Positions 5,253-10,975 of a stretch of DNA of 10,975 bases are shown here, one piece after another (position 1 is the first letter of the stretch; every line of letters starts with the position of its first letter). Below the pieces are notes generated by a model that worked only from the letters and a program-made list of their open reading frames with translations, had not been told where the DNA came from and did not search any database. A program made the position numbers and the translations under genes. This stretch comes from Elusimicrobia bacterium HGW-Elusimicrobia-2. Its GTDB lineage: Bacteria; CG03. The stretch covers positions 1 through 10,975 of the forward strand of contig PHAM01000058.1 of the NCBI GenBank assembly GCA_002841685.1, read 5' to 3'.

Positions 5253-7700
5253 ATGCGAAAAAAATCCAGAAAAAACAAAGCCCCGGGGCGCGATGAACAT
5301 CGCGCAGGGCCCGCGCGAGTGTGGCCTGCGCCGGTATCCCGGAACATAGACAGTAACAGCGCAACACGCTTTAGCAGACCTTTGGCCTCGTATGCGGCGG
5401 CCGGCGGCGTGATACTTATTTTCCTGGCGCTCTTTTCGGCGAAACTCAGTATTTTCGACAAGGGCTGCAATATTGACGCCGGAGAATTCGGACTTTTCAG
5501 AGTCGAAGAGGCCACCCGCTACAGATATGCGAAACTTGTTTCCGAAGGCCAAAAAATCCCCGGCATCGACCATCGTATACAGTATCCCGAAGGTCTCAAT
5601 GTCAAAAAATATTTCACCACCCTGTCGCAGCGAGTTCTCGGGGGCACTTACAGGTTTTTTCATTTCAAGACGCCATTCCACAAGTTCGTTATTTATTTTA
5701 TGTTCCTTTATTCCTCTCTTTCAATAATAGCTTTGTATAAATCAGCGCGTCTCCTCGGAGGCAGCAGAATGATGTCTCTGGCGGCCTGCGCTTTTTACGC
5801 AGGGAGTTTCGCGTCAAGCTCCAGAACGATAGCAGGGGGCCTCGTCGAGGAAGATTTCGCCCTGCCTCTTATGTTTTTTGCCCTGCTCTTTGTCCTGAAA
5901 GCTCTCAAAAGCCGAAAGCGCGCGTACCCAATAGCCGCCGGAGCTCTCCTGGCGGGAGCCGTCAGCGCCTGGCATGTGAGCCAGTTCTTTTATCTAATCC
6001 TCACGGCCATATTATGTTTTATATACATCTGCCGAAATGAGGAACGGGACAATATTTTTAATCTCCTCGCGCCGGTTATAGCCATTCTCACGGCAGCGGG
6101 TATCGTCGTACCGGTTCTCAGGGGAGGATATTTTCTTCTCTCATTCAGCCAGCTCCTGGGATACGCTTTTATCCTCCTGCATCTGATAGGTTCAAAATTC
6201 CGCTTTCTGGTGAAAAACATCATCACCACAAGCACTGTTTTTCTTATACTGACCGGGATTATCTTCGTTGCGTCGCGGCCGATCCTTAAAGAACACGCGA
6301 AAAATTACGGCCATGTTTACACGCTCATGTTCAACAAAATACGCTATTTCGGCAACAAGCCCACATTTGAGGCCGAGGTAAAAAAACTGCCCTTTGACAC
6401 AAAAGTCCTCTGGCAATCTTCTTTCGTCAGCCCCGGTATGCAATTCACAAAGGAAATTTTTCTCATCGCTTTTATTTTCGCTCTGCCTGGATTATTCGCC
6501 GGGGCCCTTAAAATAATAAAAGAGAAAGACAGCGGAGTATTTATTTCCATGGCGGCCCTGGCAGGATTCTTCATCCTTTTTCTCCTGGTAAAACGCCTTT
6601 ATGTTTTTGTCATATATTTTCTGTGCATACTCATGCCGCTTGCAACCGCCTTCCTGCAAAAAAGAAAATATTATTTCGCGGCCTGCGCGATTTTTTTCGC
6701 GGGCTCGGCCATGCAGTGGGACACGGCCTACCCGAAACTGAAAAATGTGCCCCGGAGGATAAACACTTACAAGCAGGATCTGATAAAACGCATGAATGAA
6801 AAGCTCCCCCCCGGGAGCGTTCTTCTCTGCAACATAGGCATAGCGCCCGAGATCGTCCAGAATTCATCCTTCTCAACCGTCCTCCATAATCACTATGAGG
6901 AGAAAAATATACGCGATAAAACGGAGGAATTCTATAAGCGCATGTACGGCTCCGAAAAAGATCTCTACGGCTTCGCGAAACAATACGGCGCAGAATATCT
7001 GATCTATCACTGGGAGTTTCTCTTTGATAAATCCGTGAACTCCATGCGCTATCAGGTGGACGCCATGAATCTCTTCAAAACCTGCGCCGCCTACAGACTG
7101 CATTTCGATGAAAAGAACCTGGAATATTTCACCCTGATCTATCAGAACGACTATTACCGTCTGTTTAAAATACATTCCGCCACGGCGCCTGACGGCCAGG
7201 AAGGGACAGGCAGGGACTTTCACCGTAAGGCGGCTCCGGCAGAACTTGAATACGTGCCGTTTTTCAACAGCCTTGTTTTTGAACCGCAGGATAAAATACT
7301 CTATATGGAGGATATGCGCGAAAAAGGCCCTCTCTTTGACGACGAATACGCCCGGGGCAAAATGGATGCGGTGTGGTCGCTGCCTCAGCTCAAAAACCGG
7401 TCGGACGCGGCCATCGCTTCGGGTAATTTTGAGGAAGCCGAAAAAATATATCTGAAAATGCTTGAAACAGATCCTTATTACAGCAGAACCAGAATAATCA
7501 TCAGCGATTTTTATATGCGGTCCGGACAGTATTCAAAAGCCCTGCCGCACACGCTCTGGCTTGTTCAAAATTATCCGTCAGCGCAAAGTTATTATTATCT
7601 GACAGAATCATTGCGCGCGAGCGGTTATGAAAAAGAGGCGCGCGACGCCGCGGAAGAGGCGCGGAAACTTTTTCCGAAAGATCTCCGTTCCAAACAGTAA
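5253..7700 (+). CDS. STT3/PglB-like (GT66-type) membrane protein with C-terminal TPRs
   Basis: This 815-residue protein has a basic N-terminal tail (1-45), about a dozen hydrophobic segments between roughly 48 and 488, a soluble part (about 495-640) and a TPR region (about 715-805). Three stretches recall oligosaccharyltransferase catalytic subunits. VEEATRYRYA (84-93) with YPEG (111-114) occupies the place of the first acidic motif and the 'D-YP-G' loop. SSRTIAGGLVEEDFAL (189-204) resembles SRSVAG with the second acidic motif. GSEKDLYGFAKQYGAEYLIY (566-585) resembles the soluble domain. The WWDYG acceptor motif is not found; the equivalent region reads PPGSVLLCNIGIAPEIV. It could attach glycans to proteins or lipids at the periplasmic face, or be a non-catalytic or differently specific relative. 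The start at 5253 has GGAAAT upstream; a GTG at 5319 is a weaker alternative. The gene converges on the aldolase gene with 3 bases between stops. Confidence 0.65.
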   Translation: MRKKSRKNKAPGRDEHRAGPARVWPAPVSRNIDSNSATRFSRPLASYAAAGGVILIFLALFSAKLSIFDKGCNIDAGEFGLFRVEEATRYRYAKLVSEGQKIPGIDHRIQYPEGLNVKKYFTTLSQRVLGGTYRFFHFKTPFHKFVIYFMFLYSSLSIIALYKSARLLGGSRMMSLAACAFYAGSFASSSRTIAGGLVEEDFALPLMFFALLFVLKALKSRKRAYPIAAGALLAGAVSAWHVSQFFYLILTAILCFIYICRNEERDNIFNLLAPVIAILTAAGIVVPVLRGGYFLLSFSQLLGYAFILLHLIGSKFRFLVKNIITTSTVFLILTGIIFVASRPILKEHAKNYGHVYTLMFNKIRYFGNKPTFEAEVKKLPFDTKVLWQSSFVSPGMQFTKEIFLIAFIFALPGLFAGALKIIKEKDSGVFISMAALAGFFILFLLVKRLYVFVIYFLCILMPLATAFLQKRKYYFAACAIFFAGSAMQWDTAYPKLKNVPRRINTYKQDLIKRMNEKLPPGSVLLCNIGIAPEIVQNSSFSTVLHNHYEEKNIRDKTEEFYKRMYGSEKDLYGFAKQYGAEYLIYHWEFLFDKSVNSMRYQVDAMNLFKTCAAYRLHFDEKNLEYFTLIYQNDYYRLFKIHSATAPDGQEGTGRDFHRKAAPAELEYVPFFNSLVFEPQDKILYMEDMREKGPLFDDEYARGKMDAVWSLPQLKNRSDAAIASGNFEEAEKIYLKMLETDPYYSRTRIIISDFYMRSGQYSKALPHTLWLVQNYPSAQSYYYLTESLRASGYEKEARDAAEEARKLFPKDLRSKQ

Positions 7701-7703
7701 ACC

Positions 7704-8327
7704 TTACGCCCTGTAAGCGGCTATAAGTTCTTTGACTGAGTTTCCTATCGTCTCAAATCCGCCGGACTCAATGAGTTCTTTTCTGAATATGCTGCCGCCG
7801 AAAGCCGCCCCGGATGCGCCGGATGAAAAAAACTCTTTTATGTTTCCCGCGTTCACGCCTCCGCAGGCGAGCAGTTCTATATCATTGAACGGGCCTTTGA
7901 TCTCTTTGAAGTAAGAGGGCCCGAAAAATTTCGCCGGGAAGACCTTCACCATTGCCGCTCCGGCAAGCCAGGCCTGATGTATCTCCTGCGGCGTCAGCGC
8001 GCCGGGAAACACAGTGACACCCTGTTTAACACAAAGCCCGGCGACTTCTTTCACAAGTGTAGGCATGACAATGAATTCCGCGCCGGAATCCAGCGCTTCT
8101 TTCAGCTCGTCTGCGCCTAGCACCGTTCCCGCGCCGAGCATAAGATTTTTCCCGGCTGTTTTTTTTATTATTTTCAGGACTTCGCCCGCCTTTTCGGTAT
8201 TCATCGTCACCTCAAGCGTTCTCAGACCCGAAGAAACAATGCAATCGGCAAACGAGGCGGCTTTATCCAGCGGAAGGCCCCTGATAATTCCCATCAAGGG
8301 AAGCTCTCTGAATTTTTTTATGTCCAA
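7704..8327 (-). CDS. eda: KDPG/KHG-type class I aldolase
   Basis: This 207-residue (beta/alpha)8 enzyme should cleave or form 2-keto-3-deoxy-6-phosphogluconate (or a related 2-oxo acid) with release of pyruvate, in the cytoplasm. Visible active-site elements are Glu39 in LEVTMNT, GAGT (65-68), PGALTP (108-113) and the Schiff-base Lys128 in MVKVFPA. CGGVNAGNI and AAFGGSIF form the phosphate-binding end. Where E. coli Eda has Arg in EVTLRT, this protein has Asn (Asn43), as in many broad-family members and in KDPGal aldolases, so the substrate is open. The start is a TTG: in-frame alternatives are absent between the upstream stop and residue 12, and starting at Met12 would remove the first strand. 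It follows the upstream aldolase by 9 bases in the same frame (TGA, three codons, TTG), so coupled re-initiation is likely. Confidence 0.85.
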   Translation of the reverse strand: MDIKKFRELPLMGIIRGLPLDKAASFADCIVSSGLRTLEVTMNTEKAGEVLKIIKKTAGKNLMLGAGTVLGADELKEALDSGAEFIVMPTLVKEVAGLCVKQGVTVFPGALTPQEIHQAWLAGAAMVKVFPAKFFGPSYFKEIKGPFNDIELLACGGVNAGNIKEFFSSGASGAAFGGSIFRKELIESGGFETIGNSVKELIAAYRA

Positions 8328-8336
8328 AAGTTGCGC

Positions 8337-9287
8337 TCAGTCCATCTCAAGGTCCACAAGACTCTCGTAGAATGCTTTGTAATTTTCCTTAGCGTCGCTG
8401 TTTCTCAGAGCCATGGCCGCCTTGGGATGCTGATTCGTCATTCCGGCAATGGCGTACGGTATGATGTAACCCCATTCTATCTTTTCTCTCAGCGGGATAA
8501 ATTCCTTTGATATCAGGTCCAGTACCGGCCTTATGTTGAATTTGGGATTTTTGAGAAATCCGATGAGCAGCTCAAGGGGGCAATTCCCCGCCGCGCGACC
8601 TATGCCGTAAACAGTGCCGTCAAGAAAATTCGCGTTATGTATTATGGCTTCTATTGTGTTTCCGAAAGCGAGCTGCTGGTTATTATGGCCATGGAATCCC
8701 ACCTCCTTACCTTTAAGATAAGTCTGGTATTTTTTAACAAGGTATTCCACCTGTTCCTGATAGAGCGCTCCAAAACTGTCAACGATATACACGGCTATCA
8801 CCTTGCTCTCCGCCTGTATCTGCCGCAGGGCCTCATCCAGCTCCGGGCCCTGATCGCGCGAGATAGCCATTATATTTATTGTGGTTTCATAGCCTTTATC
8901 CGCGAAATCATTCGCGAGAAAAATCGCCTTGTCTATGTCTTTGACATACGAGGCCACCCTGACCATGTCCACCGGGCTTTCGGAAGCGGGCTTCACCTCT
9001 TCCATATCCACCCGTCCGACATCAACCATAACGGATATTTTCGACTTTGATTCAATTCCGTCCGTCACCCTTTTGATGTCCTCGTCGTCGCAGAATTTCC
9101 ACGGGCCATATTCCTTTGACGAAAAAAGTTTGCGGGAATTCTTATATCCCAGCTCTATATAATCAGCCCCCGCTTTCGAGAGAGACTTATACACCGCGCG
9201 CACGAAATCAAAACCGAAATTGTGCTTGTTTATAAGCCCGCCGTCCCTGATCGTGCAGTCAAAAACTTTTATCTCCGGCCTGAACAT
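8337..9287 (-). CDS. DRE-TIM (HMG-CoA lyase-like) aldolase-family protein
   Basis: This 316-residue protein is a metal-dependent TIM-barrel enzyme of the HMG-CoA lyase/DRE-TIM superfamily, often labelled 4-hydroxy-2-oxovalerate aldolase. The metal and catalytic signature is DCTIRDGG (10-17, Asp15). The metal-binding HGHNN lies at 199-203 (His199, His201), and GIGRAAGNCPLE (228-239) is the typical glycine-rich loop. The N-terminus MFRPEIKVFDCTIRDGG and the KLFSSKEYGPWKFCDD stretch match a distinct bacterial subfamily often found in polysaccharide loci, whose substrate I do not know. The DmpG C-terminal communication domain for acetaldehyde dehydrogenase is not evident, so a catechol meta-cleavage role is unlikely. 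The ATG overlaps the preceding TAA by one base (TAATG), with GGAGG six bases before it, so it is coupled to the small membrane-protein gene. It probably acts with the downstream KDPG-type aldolase. Confidence 0.82.
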   Translation of the reverse strand: MFRPEIKVFDCTIRDGGLINKHNFGFDFVRAVYKSLSKAGADYIELGYKNSRKLFSSKEYGPWKFCDDEDIKRVTDGIESKSKISVMVDVGRVDMEEVKPASESPVDMVRVASYVKDIDKAIFLANDFADKGYETTINIMAISRDQGPELDEALRQIQAESKVIAVYIVDSFGALYQEQVEYLVKKYQTYLKGKEVGFHGHNNQQLAFGNTIEAIIHNANFLDGTVYGIGRAAGNCPLELLIGFLKNPKFNIRPVLDLISKEFIPLREKIEWGYIIPYAIAGMTNQHPKAAMALRNSDAKENYKAFYESLVDLEMD

Positions 9288-9493
9288 TATTCACCTCCAC
9301 CGGGGGCGACAAGAAAAAAAGCCAGTGACCCCACTATGGGAAAACCAAGTATCAGCAACGCCCAGAGAAAACGCGGGATCTCGTCCAATTTCGCCTGCCC
9401 CAGTCTGATCAGGGACATCGCTATGAAACAAACCGCGCCTATAACCACCGCCAAAATCACCAACATCCCCAGAATACCGGGTCCTGTGCACAT
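9287..9493 (-). CDS. Small PLDc_N-type two-span membrane protein
   Basis: This 68-residue protein has two hydrophobic spans (about 6-28 and 42-63) joined by the short polar stretch LGQAKLDEIPR. The second span, LWALLILGFPIVGSLAFFLV, fits the 'phospholipase D-nuclease N-terminal' (PLDc_N) domain, which often occurs alone as a small inner-membrane protein of unknown function. No phospholipase catalytic domain is present, so no enzymatic activity is implied. The start at 9493 was chosen because AAGGAGG lies a few bases upstream (taaggaggtcggtATG). A longer frame from 9529 has no such site and begins about where transcription should start. It is the first gene of the unit leading to the two aldolases. 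Confidence 0.7.
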   Translation of the reverse strand: MCTGPGILGMLVILAVVIGAVCFIAMSLIRLGQAKLDEIPRFLWALLILGFPIVGSLAFFLVAPGGGE

Positions 9494-9506
9494 ACCGACC
9501 TCCTTA

Positions 9507-9523
9507 AACCGGTTCCTCCGGTT
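9507..9523 (-). other. Hairpin at the 5' end of the PLDc_N-aldolase transcript
   Basis: AACCGG (minus strand, 9523-9518) pairs perfectly with CCGGTT (9512-9507) around the loop AGGAA. The stem begins within a few bases of the predicted transcript start (about 9525) and ends just before the true ribosome site. A 5'-terminal stem of this kind may protect mRNA from decay or modulate initiation. Confidence 0.4.
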
Positions 9524-9531
9524 ATTCAATG

Positions 9532-9560
9532 TTTATAACAAAATTATGTCTTTTCTTCAA
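9532..9560 (-). promoter_or_regulatory. Promoter of the PLDc_N-aldolase operon
   Basis: Minus strand TTGAAG (9555-9560) and TATAAA (9532-9537) are separated by exactly 17 bases and match consensus at 4 of 6 and 5 of 6 positions. Start is expected near 9525, giving a leader of about 32 bases. The position fits the 83-base gap after the cyclic-nucleotide-binding gene. Confidence 0.55.
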
Positions 9561-9576
9561 AAAATTACGGGGTATT

Positions 9577-10107
9577 TTATTTTGCTTTTGAATTAAATCT
9601 GAAGAACTCTGACAGTCTTGAAAAAAAACCTTTGCTCTCTTCCGGCCGCGCATGCAGAAGGTCGAGCGTCCTCTGCGAGGTGCGGACGGCCATTGTTCCC
9701 CGTATCCTGTTTTTGAGTTGCGGGTTCTTTTCCACGATAGCGCTGAAATCATTTTTCAAAAGCACAAACAGCTCGGCCCTGCTATCGGCGATCGCCGTCG
9801 CGTTTCTCGGTTCCCCGGAAACCAGCGCGCTCTCGCCGAAATAACTGCCGGGATTAAGTTTAGTGATGAGCTGTTTGTTTTTATCCGCACGGGATGCCCA
9901 TACGGAAACCGTTCCTTTGTAAACAATATAAAAACAATGCCCCGGATCCCCCTGCCTGCAGATAATGCTTTTCCCGGCGAAGCTTTCTTTAAAAATGCTT
10001 TCGGCCAATTTATCCATTTCGCCGAAGGTCAGCACAGATAAAAAATTGATTTTCTTCAGCGTCTCATAAAGCCATTTGCGCTCGGGCGCGCTTAAAGGCG
10101 TGAACAT
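9577..10107 (-). CDS. Cyclic-nucleotide-binding-domain protein (Crp-like sensor without HTH)
   Basis: This 176-residue protein is mostly one cyclic-nucleotide-binding domain (about residues 20-135). IICRQGDPGHCFYIVYKG (48-65) is the characteristic entry strand pair. FGESALVSGEPRNATA (90-105) is the phosphate-binding cassette, with Glu92 and Arg101 in the positions that contact the cyclic phosphate and ribose, so ligand binding looks intact. About 40 residues follow (RTLDLLHAR, then a charged, Phe-rich tail) with no helix-turn-helix, kinase or channel domain. It is probably a stand-alone regulatory module instead of a transcription factor. The start at 10107 is preceded by AAAGGAG and AAGGGC at good spacing; a Met at 10131 overlaps the RND stop and lacks such a site. 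It lies 13 bases after the RND gene and is probably co-transcribed with it. The ligand (cAMP, cGMP or other) is unknown. Confidence 0.82.
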   Translation of the reverse strand: MFTPLSAPERKWLYETLKKINFLSVLTFGEMDKLAESIFKESFAGKSIICRQGDPGHCFYIVYKGTVSVWASRADKNKQLITKLNPGSYFGESALVSGEPRNATAIADSRAELFVLLKNDFSAIVEKNPQLKNRIRGTMAVRTSQRTLDLLHARPEESKGFFSRLSEFFRFNSKAK

Positions 10108-10120
10108 GCCCTTCTCCTTT

Positions 10121-10891
10121 TCATGATCCATCCCGCCCGTGCAGTTTTTTCTTGATCTTGCGCTGCGCACGATCGGCGACCGTCTCTGTCACGGAATACA
10201 TCACCGGCACCACAAAAAGCGTGAGAATGGTAGATGCCATCAGGCCGAATGCCACCGCCGCGCCGAGCGGAGCCCTCATCTCCGCTCCCTGCGAAGTTGT
10301 AAAGGCCATAGGCAGTATTCCCATTATGGTCGTCAGGGCCGTGATGAGGATGGGCCTGAGCCTCGCTGAGGCCGCCTGGATAATAGCCTCGTGTTTTTCC
10401 ATACCCTGTTTCCGCAGGCGGTTCACATAATCAACAAGCACTATGCCGTTATTCACCACTATGCCTCCGAGTATTATCACGCCCATCATCGCGGGAACTG
10501 AAAAGGACATCCCCATAACAATAAGCCCCATTATGACGCCGATGATGGACATAGGGATGGAGAACATTATCACAAAGGGCTGTGTCAGAGATTCAAACTG
10601 CGCCGCCATTATCATATAGATCAATATCGCGGCGGCCAAAAACGCCAGCATAAGATCAATCATGGTCTCCGCCATCTGCTTGTAGGTACCGCCGTATTCC
10701 AGAAAATAACCCTTGGCCATGGGAAAATCAGCAAGGCGCCCCTTTATATCAGCGACAACCTGGCCGATAGAACGGTTGGCGACATTGGCCCCGATGGTGA
10801 TTTTTCTCAAACGGTTTTCCCTGTCGATCTTGAGAGGCCCGACACCTTCTTTTAATTGCGCGACGTCTTTCAAATAAATGACTATGTCGTT
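10121..10891 (-). pseudogene. RND efflux transporter, C-terminal fragment cut by an insertion
   Basis: About 255 residues of an RND (HAE1-type, AcrB-like) inner-membrane exporter are present, roughly the last quarter of a normal protein of about 1,040. It begins at IVIYLKDVAQLKEGVGPLK near the end of the second porter region and continues through five membrane segments equivalent to TM8-TM12. Clear landmarks are AAQFESLTQPF, GGIVVNNGIVLVDYVNRLRK and ARLRPILITALTTIMGILP, with family-like ends after VPVMYSV. Upstream, homology stops near 10891. The frame runs a short way into unrelated DNA (HKTTISHFTHFC) and reaches a stop near 10957. The usual N-terminal half, TM1-TM7 and the porter domains are missing from this strand. 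The right boundary is approximate. The gene was likely functional before insertion; the rest should lie beyond the mobile element. Confidence 0.75.
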
Positions 10892-10975
10892 AGTGCAGAA
10901 GTGTGTAAAATGTGATATAGTTGTCTTATGAATTATCAATATCAGCCGTTGAACTTAGTGGAATTCTTTTCTGCT
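10892..10975 (+). mobile_element. Probable left end of an insertion sequence in the RND gene
   Basis: RND similarity stops abruptly near 10891 and is replaced by unrelated sequence beginning about GTGCAGAAGTGTGTAAAATG. An ATG follows roughly 35 bases later, reading away from the RND gene. A short terminal segment followed closely by a transposase start is the usual layout of a compact IS. The other end, the inverted-repeat partner and the target duplication are outside the window, so the boundary and family are provisional. Confidence 0.5.
10928..10975 (+). CDS. Putative transposase, N-terminus only (runs off the window)
   Basis: The first 16 codons read MNYQYQPLNLVEFFSA and remain open at the end of the window. 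The 'LNLVEF' pattern near the N-terminus recalls IS1595-type transposases, which often begin with a similar leader before a CREYL and RWP zinc-ribbon region, but that region is not visible. The ATG lies about 35 bases inside the presumed left end of the element. No good ribosome site is seen. The identification rests on position and this short motif, so another IS family is quite possible. Confidence 0.35.
   Translation, partial: MNYQYQPLNLVEFFSA

Noticed and set aside
5182-5367. Longer TPR protein starting at 5367
   Set aside because: The extra 62 residues are antisense to the STT3-like gene, cross both promoters and lack a ribosome site; the ATG at 5181 has AAAGGTGG at good spacing.
5208-5681. 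157-codon minus-strand frame opposite the 5' part of the STT3-like gene
   Set aside because: It is a shadow frame; the opposite strand has coherent membrane segments and STT3-like motifs.
7690-7715. Bidirectional terminator between the convergent STT3-like and aldolase genes
   Set aside because: The stops are only 3 bases apart and no stem with a T-run is visible on either strand.
9538-9576. Terminator after the cyclic-nucleotide-binding gene (TACCCCGTA followed by T-run)
   Set aside because: The GC part of the stem is only about three pairs with a bulge, too weak to call.
9652-10041. 129-codon plus-strand frame opposite the cyclic-nucleotide-binding gene
   Set aside because: It is a shadow frame over a strongly supported domain.
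10892-10939. TTG start at 10939 for a complete 272-residue RND protein
   Set aside because: The first 15 or so residues come from the presumed insertion sequence and match nothing in RND proteins; the frame is a truncated remnant.

Overview
The window looks like chromosomal DNA from an uncultured Gram-negative bacterium. It has an outer-membrane porin with a C-terminal Phe, a lipoprotein-type binding protein, and part of an RND exporter. The style of the STT3-like and TPR proteins, and the intergenic repeat at the left edge, would suit Elusimicrobiota or a similar candidate phylum, but this is an impression and not a phylogenetic result. The left edge carries a dispersed-type palindromic repeat and the right edge runs into an apparent insertion sequence. 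Both are typical places for a metagenomic assembly to break, so the window may be a whole contig.

Layout: (1) 17-78, palindromic repeat. (2) 4080 down to 100, minus strand: a consensus-like promoter, an OprO/OprP-type porin, then a molybdate/tungstate-type ABC transporter (binding lipoprotein, permease, ATPase). This is a complete uptake route for an oxyanion across both membranes. (3) 4207-5181, minus strand: a TPR protein with 40-residue repeats, carrying an intrinsic-terminator-like hairpin inside its own coding sequence. (4) 5253-7700, plus strand, divergent from the TPR gene: a large STT3/PglB-like membrane protein with a TPR tail. (5) 9560 down to 7704, minus strand: a promoter and a three-gene unit of a small PLDc_N-type membrane protein, a DRE-TIM (HMG-CoA lyase-like) aldolase and a KDPG-type aldolase. 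Spacing is very tight. (6) 10891 down to 9577, minus strand: the C-terminal quarter of an RND efflux pump followed by a cyclic-nucleotide-binding-domain protein. (7) 10892-10975: the probable left end of an insertion sequence that has cut the RND gene, with the first 16 codons of a likely transposase reading out of the window.

How the genes fit together: the porin and ABC genes probably act as one oxyanion uptake system, with the porin made in excess. The two aldolases probably handle pyruvate-type carbon-carbon chemistry together, substrate unknown. The STT3-like protein is probably an envelope glycosyltransferase or a diverged relative. No CRISPR array, tRNA, rRNA or recognisable riboswitch was seen, and no gene-free stretch exceeds 300 bases. 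The most unusual items are the intragenic terminator-like element, the STT3-like protein lacking WWDYG, and the porin/oxyanion operon with a duplicated translation-start module.
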